Below, one piece after another: positions 1 to 18,786 of a stretch of 64,000 nucleotides of DNA. The stretch comes from Piscicola geometra (taxonomy: Eukaryota; Annelida; Clitellata; Hirudinida; Piscicolidae), in the NCBI GenBank assembly GCA_943735955.1, contig OX030960.1, positions 2,611,402 through 2,675,401 of the forward strand, written 5' to 3'. The position numbers were made by a program, and so were the translations under genes. The first letter of the stretch is position 1, and the number at the start of each line of letters is the position of its first letter. Under the pieces are notes generated by a model. The model did no database searches and had not been told where the DNA came from. It worked only from the letters and a program-made list of their open reading frames with translations.

Positions 1-3000
1 GTGTTGTATTTCATGAAAAAGTATCATCATCTGTGTTGTGGGGGGCATGGGGAGTAAAGATAAAGAAGTAAAAAATTCGTTGATCCATAAAAATAGTTTA
101 CAAAATTTACAAAACATTCTACTGTAGTTTGGATTAAGGCAAAAAAGTTAGAAATATAAAAAAGTGTTTTTGAATTTGCTGAAAAGAATTTATTATTATA
201 AACAAATAAGAGAAAACTAAGAAAGTAAAATATAACTTTAAAATCTTTAAGTTTTCTTAATATTTAAAAACTTTTATAATTGGTTTATAAAACTTGAACA
301 AAAATATTTGTTTAATCTTGATTCAGAAAAAACATAAATTAATTGAATAGATGAAAAATCAAAACCTCGACCAGCACAAGACCACCTTTGCAACAATAGG
401 AATCTTTATTTCTCCAAGCATTATGACCTCAACGACGATAAAACATCATTTATTGCTCTCCTTTCTCACTAAATCTCTTCTCAACTCTTTTAGCACCACA
501 TTTTCATGCTTTTTTGACTTTATTTTTTCATTGTATGAGTTTTTCTTGTGATCTATAAAGTTTTTTAAAATAATATTATTTTCGCCTCTTAACCTTTCAC
601 GTTCTTTTATTATTTCATAGTACTAAAATAATAATAAAAAATTTAACTACTTGGCAAAAAAACATAAATTTATGTTTTCATATCCGTGGAATAAAAGATA
701 AGAAAGAATTTTTCAAAAATTAGTTTTCAAGAAAAATGTATCTTAAAATATATTTAAAAAATCAAAGTTTGCATTTAATTTCAATCGAAGTTTTCTTCAT
801 AAGAGATCATGCCGAAGAATAATTTTCAACGGCTACATATGAAAGACACTGAGACTAAGAGACGGACAAACAAAAGCGAAGAGATGCGAGTAATGATGAT
901 CTCTCCGTGTCAGCACCCCAGAATGATAAATAAATAATTAATAAACTTTCTCCGATACACAGATAATAGCCATCGCCTATTCTTCTAAATTTTTATTGAG
1001 TTCAACAATTTTACAAAGATTTCGGTGCGATTTAGTTTTCTAGTTATTCTTGATTAAATATAATTTTAAACAATTGCAAAACATAGAATCAATATTTTGT
1101 ATCTAATTAATATGCAAACTTAAAACATTATCACTAAAAATGAAAGAGTTTTTATGGTTTTATTTTTGAAGGAATGAAGCAATGTTTGAATTGTGCATTG
1201 ATTTTTTCACGCATAATTTTAACTGATTCAATCATTTTAAATAAATAAAAAATAATAATTAATATAAGTATTTAAACATGAGACGCGGCGGTAAGGCACT
1301 TACCTCCAACAAGGCATTTCGTCTAAACATGAAAATCAATCTACAAGTATTGTTTAAAAAGAATTTCTACCCTTATGGTAATTTAAGGTTTCAGCGTGAT
1401 ACATTATTCGTAATGAGGTTGCATTGTGTGTTCCAATTCAAGTGTTAGCCCCCAACAATGTCTTATTACTTATCTGTCTTGGAGCTGAATCTTCGGGTTG
1501 AGAAACTGAATGGCCAAGACTGAAAAAAATAAAATGATGAAAATATATTTAGAATCACATTTCACAATTTAAAATAATAAACAAAAGTTGGATACAAAAT
1601 AGCTATATTTTTTAAATCATTAGTGTTGCTTTAAATGTCGCTTTGGTGATGTATGGCAGGCTGAACCCTAAGTGATAAAAGAGATACAAGAGATACATGA
1701 AGATGCCACATTTGGCTCATGAGAAACATCCTTCTGCTTCTCATCAACACGTGTCATTAGAATATGATTTCAAGAAAAATTTATAGAACAAACTTTTATT
1801 TATTTATAAGGTTTACCGCGTTTGAAAGCATTTATAAAATTGAAACTTGAAAAAATTATGAAATTCAAGATTTTAAAATATTATTTTGAATTTTTTAAGT
1901 TATTAAAACTGATTTATTTACAAATTATTACAACCAACTATTCACTCAGTTCTTCGATTTAGAAGAAAACGCCCACATTCCAGGCTCACTACATTTAACA
2001 GTATAAATAATTTTATAATCTCGACTATTTAGCTATTTGAACTGTGGCGCTGTGGCCGATTGAATTGTGAGCACGAGTCAAAGCAGGGGGTCAGGCTTGA
2101 AAGGCCTTTAATTGGTGCTATCACTCTTCGCTCAAGGTCACAAGACGGTCGAGGTCAAAAGGTTGAGTGTGCACTGTGAACTTGTGTATACAATTGTTTA
2201 AAGTGTTCACTTATAGGCTAGTAATGTGTATTTAATAGTTGGGGAATACATGCAAAAGTTGTGTGCCTTGATGTAGTGCATGGTCTGGACCACATTGTAT
2301 TGTATTGTACTGGTGGCCTACAAGATCTATTGATTCTTTGACGCCTGATAGTGTTACAGTGTGTGCTTGTGTGTTTGTGCTCAATTTTATTTGTATTTGT
2401 GGCACTTTATTTGTTTTTATGAATCTAACATTTATGTTTGATGTCTTTGACAAACTATTTATCTAATTCTTGAGAGAAATAGTAGCGAAAGACTTGTGTA
2501 ATTTAATCTTGCATTCCGTAGCCGTAAAATTAAACTTATCGTCGTTACGCCTTTGATCTCCATATGTCTCGCATCACGCCAAACAAGCCTCAGACGCTGA
2601 TACCACCACAGTTCAACATTTAACTTACATTTAAAAGTTTTTTTTTGGAATATAAAAATAAAATTATAATTTTTTTGCCTATTTAAACTTTTCATTGTTT
2701 TATTTTAAATATTTCTATATTTATTTATATTAATATGTCAGTAATTTTAAAACTTGATCGGGTTACCCCACGTTGATAGCATTCTCATTGTATTATATCA
2801 AAAACACACAAGAACTCACAGTATTATACTATAATATCTCATATAGGTTTACAAACACGCACACATACACGTGCTCAGAACACGAAGTGTGTGTCGTGTT
2901 TCAACAATATGGAAGGTTTCTGGGATGTTTATGCGTGCTGATTGCTCCGCAGCCATTATCACCCTCATTAACTCCCTTCTCTTCTGTACATTTTTGCATT

Positions 3001-3211
3001 CTACACTCGCTTCCATGTTACGCTTTCTTTCGGTTAAATAAACACTCAAAAATATTAGTAGCATCGATTCTTGTTTTGAATATTTATTGTATTTATTTGA
3101 TTAATTCTCTTGCGTGCATTTGAAGCGATTATCAGCATACACCAACTCAATCATTCACAACCACCTCCACCTCTTCCACCACCACCACCACCAACTCCAC
3201 CCTCCACCCAC
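1..3211. other. AT-rich gene-poor flank, no gene recognised
   Basis: I see no coding exon with a recognisable family here. The short open frames lack splice context and family resemblance. A possible third exon of the bHLH gene (minus strand) would be expected in this interval, but I could not find the C-terminal motif typical of TCF21. A cluster of nuclear-receptor-type half sites lies at 2132-2165 (see findings). Confidence 0.6.
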
Positions 3212-4503
3212 CATCTTTGCAGATGACTTGAAGGCAACGTCGAGAGAATTGAGGCCCCCCTCTGAACACACCACTCCACGCACCAGCTCAGACGAACACC
3301 CACCATTCGCCAGGCTCCTCACAGCCTCTGCAGCCTCCTGGTCGCCGTCCTCCGCGAGCATCCGGTTCAAGTGAGCGATGTAGCAGGAGGCGAGGCGGAG
3401 AGTGTCGAGTTTGGAGAGTTTCGTGTCGGCAGGCACCCAGGGAAGCGAGGTTTTGAGGCGGTCGAAAGCCTTGCTCAAGACTCGCATTCGAGCCCTTTCG
3501 CGCTCGTTGGCGGCGTTTCTTTCGTGGGACTGGTGGTTTGGGAACTGGCTTTTGGAATCATTCAATCAATTATATTAAATAGCGGTATTGCTTAAGTTCA
3601 AGAGCGCTGGAAAACATACAGTTTTGACGTTTTACTTTAAAATCGGCTTTATGATGGGTTTTTTTAAGCTTATTCTTTAGGAAAAAAACTTGAAAAAAAC
3701 TGTTTGGAAATATTGGAAAGAAGGTCTTTATCAAGTTGTAAACCTAATGGTGGGAAGCAAAATAAAATCGCTTTGTAATCATAGATTTTGTAGCGTGCAA
3801 TGATCAGTTTTTCTCAACTTCAATGCTTTGAAATAACCTGTTTATCTTAAACACAAGTAATTCTGAATATAAATTCCCAAAGCACTTGTAAACGCATTGG
3901 CGTGGTATAACTCGTGAGTTCATTCAGTGCTGCTTTATCAAGGAAATAAGGCATGAGCGTATTGACTGAGTCGCTCGTTGATAACACAGTGATTGAGATA
4001 TTGTGGAAAGAGGCGATGAAACGATAAATGCTCAAAGAATCGATCTCGTATAACATATAATAGTAGTGGTTGAGTGGATGGGTGGATGGGTGGGAATTTA
4101 AAATGGTGGCTTGTGAGATGGTCTTGGGAAAATATATTTTTAAGCTCACTATGAAAAGTTAATAAAAGTGAACATGTTTATGGATTTTAAAATTAAAAAT
4201 AGAACTCACTGGTCTTGCGTCGATGTCTTGTTCCATGAAACAGCCCTGGTTGCCCATCCTTTCATCCATTTCTCTATTCATTCCTTCATTCATACATCCA
4301 TTCATTCCTTCATTCCTACATCCATTCATTCCTTCATTTATACTTCCATTCATGCCTTCATTCATTCCTCCATTCATCGTTGCATTCATACCTCCATTCA
4401 TCATTGCATTCAGCATTCCATCCATCTTTCCATAACTTCTTCCATTGTAACTTTCTTCATCTCCTTCTATTTCTAAGTCTCTTTTCCTTTTCCGTCCCAT
4501 CAA
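3212..4503 (-). CDS. TCF21: TCF21/musculin-type bHLH transcription factor, two exons found
   Basis: A class II bHLH factor that would bind E-box DNA as a heterodimer with E proteins; capsulin/musculin relatives specify mesodermal and muscle or visceral lineages. Exon 1 is 4503-4210 (98 codons) and ends at a strong donor (GTGAGT). Exon 2 starts at 3544 after CAG, phase 0. Exon 2 carries the complete bHLH: basic region [20 protein letters not shown], helix 1 [19 protein letters not shown], then [17 protein letters not shown]. This matches TCF21/MSC almost residue for residue. Exon 1 opens with a basic stretch (GRKRKR), fitting the nuclear signal of the family, followed by a low-complexity Met-Asn-Gly repeat. 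Exon 2 stays open to 3155 but turns into a Trp run from CCA repeats, so it probably ends at a donor (ATG|GTGGGT) at 3212. The C-terminal exon is not identified. Family assignment is firm; both ends of the model are less so. Confidence 0.88.
4261..4420 (-). repeat. Coding 12-bp minisatellite in bHLH exon 1
   Basis: Imperfect 12-bp units (ATGAATGGAGGT-like on the minus strand) run in frame through exon 1 of the bHLH gene. They encode a Met-Asn-(Gly/Glu)-Gly series of roughly a dozen units. The unit length is a multiple of three, so expansion keeps the frame. Confidence 0.8.
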
Positions 4504-7500
4504 TTTCAGTTCAAAACTATATTTAAAACTTTTTCTATATTTTTACTTCAATTATTATAATGTTTTTATCAGTTTTTGTTGAATAACTTTTTAAAAATCT
4601 CGTTAAATCAATTTTGAGAAAAGTTTGAAAATCCATTAATAGAACTTATAAAACTCTCATTTTAAATTTAAATTTCGAGATAACTAATCAACATGAACTG
4701 TACGAACTTTCCATGAGTTGAAAGACTCAAAAAGGATACCTAATGAAGCATAAAAACACCAATTAACGCTGAGTTAAGAAATGTCACGGAATGTTTGGGA
4801 ATCAATTAGCAGCCTAATTGCTCTGATTAACACTCCAATTAGTGACGCAAACAAATCCCACGTCATTCGATCCCTAAATATACCCAAACACGAATTTACA
4901 CAAATATCCCAACAATCCAGACGATTCCATTGGCTGCTGACTGACGAATGGGAGACAAGATTGTTTCAGGCACCAATCACCGATTAGTGATATGGAGTGT
5001 GGAGGAGATAAGATGGAAGGCTGTAAGGAGGTGTTGTGACGTGAGTTTTGAGATGTATGCATTTCTAAGACAGCCCATACCGTACAACCACATTGTTCGC
5101 CATTTGACTCTCGAAGCGAGATACATTGTTTAAGAGAAATATCATAGATCTGTTGGTACTGCATTGTGTGTTTCAAATCTCTTGTAACTGCATTGATTAA
5201 CTTGCGTGATTCTGAATGTCAATTAAACCCCTCATGTTGATCTATCGATCTTTCTAAAAAATGAAAATTAAAATAGCAATGAAATCGTTCATTGTTATGG
5301 TTTTCAGAGCATTACATTTATTAAAGAGGAACTTGGCGTTTGAATTAACTCTTAAAACAACTGATTTTAACACTATTAAAAGATTCGTTTGCCGTAATAC
5401 AATGGAGAGCTTTTAGAAGTTTAGTTTAGTTAACCACCGCAGGTCTTTTGACCTCTATAATAGTGGCTGATGTGAAGATATAAATTATGATTAATTACAT
5501 TTCATTATCGTTTACTGTGTATTTATTATTGAATTGGATTCACAAAACAATGCCTTACACTTTTTGTAATCAGATATGCCTTTGTAATCATGAAAATTCT
5601 CAGCATCTTAAAGTTTTTTAGAAATTACTTTTTGTTCGATAGTTATCGCTATATTTCTTTATATTCAAACAATCACTAATGATTTGTATAGCGCCCTTAA
5701 CTAAGTGAACAAAAGCGCTCAGCCATCACGTCCCGAACAGGCCTCAACGGAAAGTTATGAGTGACTTAGTTGAAGTTAAAGAAGAAGGTAAATAATTCCA
5801 TAAAAGAGGACCACAGTAAGAAAAAGAACGTTTAGCAAAAGAGTGTTTAACTGGAAAACGAAAAGATATTCAAACATTCGAACTTATATTATAGTTTGTG
5901 CGATGATGAAAAGAAACTACACTGATGATTATAATATTATTATTATTATAATAATAGGAATAGGATAAATGATCAGATAATGATGATAACTTATAAATTA
6001 TGAAAGTTATGTGCATAGGCGGCGATCCTAGGAGGATCCTGGGGTCCGGATCCCTCCACTTTTTTCAATAAAAACATTTTAAAACTTTTGTTTCAATGCG
6101 AACATAATCGTCAAACATGGAATAAAACATTTACATAGTAATACATTGGTAAGACCACCAGATCGCCGTCCCTGGTTATGTGGATCTTGTCCATTAGACT
6201 GATGGTATGTGGAGACATTATGAATGTTTTGTGAAATGGATTTTGATGGTTTTCTTATAAGATCGATCTACGAAGAAAAAATTCCATTATCCCTTTTATC
6301 CTATTTCATAACAAGCGTTTTCTAAGACTTCTTCATTTCGAAGAAGTTTAAAATCAGTGATTCTCTATTTATTTTTTTCTTTTTTGAACTAGAAGTCAAA
6401 GAAGGGTAAAATTAAGAAACTTATTTATTGTTTCGAATAAAAAGAAATTTTCTTAAAACCTTGAAGTTGTATTCTCTTTCTATTTATTGAAGGGAGCCTT
6501 TTTAATGACGGTTTGAATAATTGATATACTATTCCCCTTCTCATAATGGTGGTAATTATAACGAGCGGTAATAATACTCGTAGCTGAATTTGAATAATAT
6601 TATAAGTAATTTAGTTTCATTTAAATTAAATTAGTCATATTGTTATGGAAACTCTATAAATAAATTTTTTTATTAGATTTCGCTAGCATTCATAGGAAAA
6701 TCGCAAAAATGTTTTCCATCTAAAACTAATTTACCAGAATCATTCATTTTCAACTCAGCTTTCGTTTTTGTATCTTAGGTTTTATTGAAGTATTTCTACA
6801 ATTTAAAACTACAAAATCTTTTGAATAAAAAATATAAATATATATTTTCTAAATCAAATATATAAGAATATAAAAGACTTGAATTATAAACTGCAACAAC
6901 CTTAAAGTTCTGGCGCTTTAGATCACACGTCAGATGGCGCTCTCGATTGCTTGTGCATACCTTCTCTATTTGGCTTAGGACGATATTGCATGCCACCGCA
7001 TAGTTATATCAACTCAAATAGCTTTTTTGAAAAAAATATTTTAAAATTTACGGTATAATCTTTGTTTAAATGGAAAAAACTCTTTCGTACATAAAAACGG
7101 TTCATTTTACTCTAAGATGCAATGGAGCAGCTTTACGGACGAGTTAGACGCATGGATATTCCCTTAATCCAAACTATGAAGCAGTATTAGGAGAAAACCT
7201 TTCCAAGCGTTTCACTACGCACCATCAAATTTGAGTTCATTGTTTGGATAATAAGAAGAAAGTACGAACCCACGAAAATATCGAAGCCACTGAAAGAATT
7301 CATTCAAGAATTATGGCTCAATTCCTATTTTTAATAGACTTTAAAGAAAAATGCAAAGGCTTTTTGACAATAAGACATATTTAAAAATTTAATAAAATGT
7401 ATCTGAAAATTTAATTCATAAAAAATACTGCACGATGAGTTTTTATTAATTTTTCTTATTGACAACATTATTTTAGAGTAAGAAAAATGTACGAAAATTA

Positions 7501-10500
7501 AAAGCACGACGAAATAAGTTTTAAATTCAAGTACTGAATCAATGAAGAGTCGACGAATTCACAACTAAACTAACAAATAGATTTTTTTATATTTATGAAT
7601 GGCCATAGCAGAAAAAGATGGAAGTAAAAACTTTTATTAATGAGAATTCAAGCACACAACTGCATCAAAACACACGCACCAAGGAGGGTACAGTGCAGAT
7701 TTATATGCCGATTAAGCTAATGCCCAGGTAAGTGGATGCTGATGCTGCAATGGCACACAAAAATAATTGATCTGGCCACTATGCTGTTTCATTTCAGTGC
7801 TTCTCGTTCATATTTGCCGAATCAAAACCAGCCTTCAGCCGTGCCAACCTTTTTGGAGTTTCTACTTTTTGCAACCTGATTATCCCTGAATGTATGGGAT
7901 AGTATCTTTGCGTTCGCATGTCTTTCCTTGTTTCAATTATGTCTCTGTCACATTAATCTCTACGTGCTTCGAGGATGCTTGCATGAAGTTCCATTGTGAC
8001 TTGCAGTCGAGTCAGCCTGCACACAGAAGTAGCTGCAGTTTCTTGAAATCTACCAAGGCTCAACAACCTCAATAAGACAATTAAGTTGTTCATAAATCTG
8101 AAATCAATGTTTTTTATTTAGTCAAACATCGATTCACTTGTGCTCTTGTTTTTATTCGCTGACTTTCCACCTTTTCGATGAACCACCCTCGACATTAGGA
8201 GCAAGATTTATCCAAGAAACATTATGGAAAAAGAAGAGTAAGGGAAAAATAGGATGGTTTATAACATCTTAGTAAATATACTTTTGTTTTGCCATAAATG
8301 AATATGGAAAATCAAATTATTCGGGTATCACTTTTAGAATCTTTCTCAAGATTGAATAAATATTTTGCAAAAACTGAAATATACTTTTATTTCTTTTTAG
8401 TTTAAAAATTAAATAAATAAATAATTGAAAAAAAAGTAAATAATGCTTATAAATAATTTTTTTCATTATGGAGCGTCACGTAGCTTAAAAAAAGAAAAGT
8501 GAATCTTTTAGCATATTTTGTTTTTTATTTGTTTTTTTCGGTGCCTTCGAATGAACTAAGTGTCTGCTCCGAATAAGCTATACCCTTAGAAACCACCATG
8601 ATTTACACTCATGTTTTTTACCTCCACATTTAAAACACTTATAAAAATTATATTAAATAACAAGTACCAGAAATTTTTAAAAAGTGTCAAAAAATATTAA
8701 TCAATAGCCCTTGCTGGTTTAGAGCTTTTATCTTAATGAGATTGCATTATTAATTCTACCTCTTGGTGTAATTAATTATTTCCTACGTTGCGGGCTTCGA
8801 CTCTCTAATGGTATGAAATACATGTACGTCGTTTGTCTTGTGAGTTTATAATTACGTTGCTGAAATGAAGAATTCTCTCGACAGACTGCTGTCCATTAAA
8901 GGGAAATAAAAACGCACTGGAAAGAAGAATCACTGTCATTAAAATCTTAATTTTTGAATTATAAACTTATATTTTGAATATGAATAAATGACATTATTAC
9001 AATATTTATAGATCGATTCCTTTTCATTTATCTTTCTATGTGTATTCAGAGATTATTTCACACGCATTGCTAATTTATACGATCGTTTTGACGCGATGCA
9101 AAAAGCAATTTTCCCGGTGTATTTTCATTGAATTCTATTTATTTTAAAATATGCTCTAGTTTTTTTCAATTTGAATATCTGAGTAAACTTCACTCATTTT
9201 GGAAACCTTTAATGATAATTTGTAGGATTTTTCCAACCATCAATCACGGCCTTAGCAGACTACACAATTTGCCTATATTTTATAATTAATCACTTATTTT
9301 ATATAATTAAGTTGAAAAAATTTACTAATTATTTTTAAAATTTAAAAAGAATATGATTTTTAGAAAAGAATTTACAAATTAGCATATTAAATTGCTAGTA
9401 AAAATACCATAAAATCCTTCAAAATATACAAATATCTTTGAAAATTGTTTGAATAATGCGTATAAAAACTTTTAAAAACCTTATAAATAAATAATTGCAA
9501 AGATTTTCTTAAACTCACAATTCTAAGTAGGCTAAAGCGAGACAAATCGCTGATCGGAAAAGTAAGCTCGTCTCTGAGGAGTCGATGCTCGATCAAGTTA
9601 TTTTTGGGACTCTCGACAGACGGATTAGGGCTGCATATTCCTCATTATTCCTCAATAACCAGAATCGATCGAACGTCGTAACGAGGCTTCTTTTGTTCTG
9701 GTGACTTGCAATGGAAGCATGTACGAATCAATAACGTCTTTTCACACACTCCTTCGTGACGATATCCATGCGACAGGGTGTTCAAGATTCCACGCAGAAG
9801 CTCAAGCAAGGGCAAACTTTTTGGTTTTTATTTCTATTTTATGTAACTTCCACTGCTTTCTGCAACATTAATGATTCTCTCCATTCATCACGAGGCTTCA
9901 CGCAGGAAACTCCATTCTTCAAGATGCATCTAGAATATTCTTGCAGAGTTTTTAAAGATCCAGTAGTCGCATGAAATATTTCTGGATAAAAGCATCGTTA
10001 GATTAGCTCATTTTTTTCAATAGCAAGCTTTTATAGTTGAAACTTCGAAAGAACCTCAAGTTTTATCAATGGACACATTCTTGCTTGGTAGATCATCTCC
10101 CGTCATTGATGCTTTCGAACACAATGCCTTCGCGAACGCGTCACATTTTGACCTCAACGGCGTAAATTTCGTGAAATCTATCGCATTCTTATGACACACA
10201 TCCATCTTATCGCCACATAGGGCATTAAAATTCCTTCATCAACTCTCAAATGGCTCTATCATTGCCTCGGAATTGCAGGCTCATGAATTCGTGGAATCCT
10301 CGAGGGATGAGTTACTGGGAATGGTGAAGCGATCGTTAGACGAGATGGGAAAAGCTTTGGCAGTTTTATTGGCAACAAAAGAGCATGGAAATATCTGGTT
10401 GAGGAATAAGTTTGTAGCGTTTAAAAACTTATAGATTTTAGTACTATTTTTTACTTTTTAACCACGTGTTTAATATTCATTCAAAAAACTGTTCGAAAGA

Positions 10501-11136
10501 GCTCGAATGAAAATCCTTAAACTTCTTCCGTATTTTCCAGACCTTGCACCATCGGATTGACATCTTTTCTGGGCCCTGTCGAACCGTATGAGGGACGTGG
10601 GGACGACCTCAAAGTCTGACTTGAAAATTTATTAAAGCCTGACTTAACGTTTTTTGGCCAAATTAAATCAAAAAGTTGTTGACATGTGGGAGGAAGTCAT
10701 GAACAGAAATGGAGAATATAATGCCGACTTATTCATTGTTTTAGAGATGAGTATCTTCAATTAAACGTGAATGAAAAAAACGCTACAAGCTAACTCCTCT
10801 AGCATCTAAAACATTTAAAACGAAATGCACAGACAAAGGCGGGGTTCAGCAGCTTCAGTATTAGTCTTTCACCATGAACTTTTTACATTGAAACATTTGT
10901 TTGTCTGAATAATAGAGTTTCATTGGTTTTTGAGGATTCTTGAAGGAGTCATAAAAGTGTATTTACTACGCCTTTTACTGTTGACGCCTAAGACTCATTG
11001 AAAATAAAAAAGAAACTATAAAAACTTTCATCTTTTTTAAATTGTAGTTTTATCAAATTTAAAATGCTAATTTGAAATTACTGTAAACTTTACTTCAGCT
11101 ATACAACCGCACACCCATCAACCAGCTTCACTTCCA
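4504..11136. other. Gene-poor AT-rich interval
   Basis: No coding exon is recognised on either strand over about 6.6 kb. Apart from the dispersed-repeat tail at 5668-5900, I see only AT-rich unique-looking DNA. It could hold regulatory sequence for the flanking bHLH and channel genes, but nothing in the sequence shows this directly. Confidence 0.55.
5668..5900. repeat. Dispersed repeat with GTATAGCGCCC end
   Basis: The segment CAATCACTAATGATTTGTAT followed by AGCGCCCTTAACTAAG recurs inverted at 21755-21800, where it is joined to a (TGAT)n tail. Variants with a TATATAGCGC or TATATAGTGC core occur near 28350-28370 and 47750-47790. It looks like the end of a SINE- or non-LTR-like dispersed repeat. 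The body after 5716 has no counterpart that I could find in the window, so its extent is a guess. Confidence 0.45.
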
Positions 11137-16865
<5,729 letters not shown>

Positions 16866-18786
16866 CCTTTAATCCTTCTTCACCGCCCTTTTATTACACG
16901 CCTCCAAAAAAGTCCGTTTGTGTGTTGTCATTCGCTTTTACAACTTTTTATTAAGAATTTTATGTTTTAAAAGAATTAAAACTCAAAATGTTTTGTTCTT
17001 TCACTAGTTGTTTACTGAAAGAAATAAAATCTTCAAAGGGAACCTTGCTTGATCAATATTCTGTTCAGAGCTTGGGTTTTAATATTTGAAACTTCAAAGG
17101 CTGTAAAACTCCGAAACTATAAACCGATAAAGGAAAATTAAGTTATACCATTTTATTTCAAATAGTGCTTTAATTTTTCAGCAGATTTTCAAGTAACTTT
17201 TTTAATTAAAAAGACTACTTTTAAAGTTTATAAACTTTACGATTTTTTGAATTTTTTTCGAACAAAATTCAAATTTTTAAATACTTTGCACAAACTAGAT
17301 GGATTTGAAGAACAACTCACTGAATAATACACAGACAACTCATGTTTCCAACACCTTTTACTTGTTTGTCATCCTGCAAGACGCACATCATTTATAAGTT
17401 CAGGCATTCAAAGCGTCAAAGAAACTCGGTTAGACACAAAATGTTCGTATTCACCTTTTCTGTATGACTCTATATAGGGCCCAGATAGCATGTATGGTGC
17501 ACAAGAATTCACACGCTCCACGAGTCTATTAGATTATTCAATTCTCCATCAACATTTAATCTACTTAGTCATAATTATTTGCCCATTAAAACTTGTTCAG
17601 GAAACCGAAACAAGAATTTGAATATTCCCTCGTAAATCGCTGGCGTGTTGGTGCATGCCTGGATGTGTCTGTGCAGTGGAAAGCACGTTGGTCTGCTTAA
17701 AGAAGGCAGGAGACGATCGAAGACGTACATTGAGAACAAAGAAACAAAATTAGTATGAAACTTAATTACAGTTTTCTTCTTGCTTTGAAAAGAAAACATT
17801 AAATTGAGAAATGAAATTAGGCCTAAATTCTATTACACGCCTCGTCTTGATTTGAAAAAACTCAAAACTCGATTTCAGGCATCTCTTGACGGTTCTTGGT
17901 TTTCTTTGAAAGCTTTATGAACCGTTTCAGTCGTTTTGAAATTGAAATTTGAAATTAATGTGACCTATAAACTTTCAAAAACAATTATGAAATATTGCCA
18001 AAGATTTACTTAATTTGATTTAATCGAGCTTGACTAATGATCTTTCAAATTTAAGTTTTCAAAACTTATTGAAGTTCACTAAATAATACTTTTCAGTCTT
18101 GTTAATAATATTGAAGGAAAGTACTTTGAAATGAACCTTAATGAAAACCCTATGGTGCCAGTACACCAGTTGTGCAGAGAAAATGTGTGCATTGAGATTT
18201 GGCGACGCATGCGTCAGGGTAGAGATGGAAGAAATCATATCGATGATGGACAAAAAGTTTATAAACATATTTGGAAAATAAGAAACTCAGAAAAGTTTTT
18301 CTAAAACAACAAACAATTATTCTTTCTGTATCACTATATTACACTAAGACATCAAACAAAATCAGATTTCGTCACCGTCATCCAATAAAGTGTCAATCAT
18401 TTAACACCTGTTTATTGATGCCTTTTTATTCTATCAAAATAAATAATTTATATTTATAAAATCTAAAAAACTTTCTTTCATATTTGAATTTTACTTCTTA
18501 TTATACACATTTAGAATTTTCAATAATTATTTAAAATAGTTTTATAAATCAATTGTTCTATTTATTTTAGCCTTTAAAAAGAAAATTTTTATAAAATCTT
18601 TATTTACAAAAAATCTTCAAAAATAAAAATATACCACTTTTTATATAAAATTTGATAATCCATCAAAATTTGTTTAATGTTTCAAATTTTTACAAATAAA
18701 TACCAAAAAAGTATAAATGATTGGATGCAAAAGCAAATAGGTAAAAGCAAAAAAATAGCAGAAAATCACAGCAGTTTAAAAGAATA
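16866..18786. other. Intergenic AT-rich stretch
   Basis: Upstream of the channel gene and downstream of the minus-strand ORF at 18787. It should include the channel promoter, but I could not place a TATA box or initiator with confidence. No coding exon seen. Confidence 0.5.

Noticed and set aside
3114..3374. 86-codon plus-strand ORF overlapping the bHLH exon
   Set aside because: Antisense shadow of the GC-richer bHLH exon 2.
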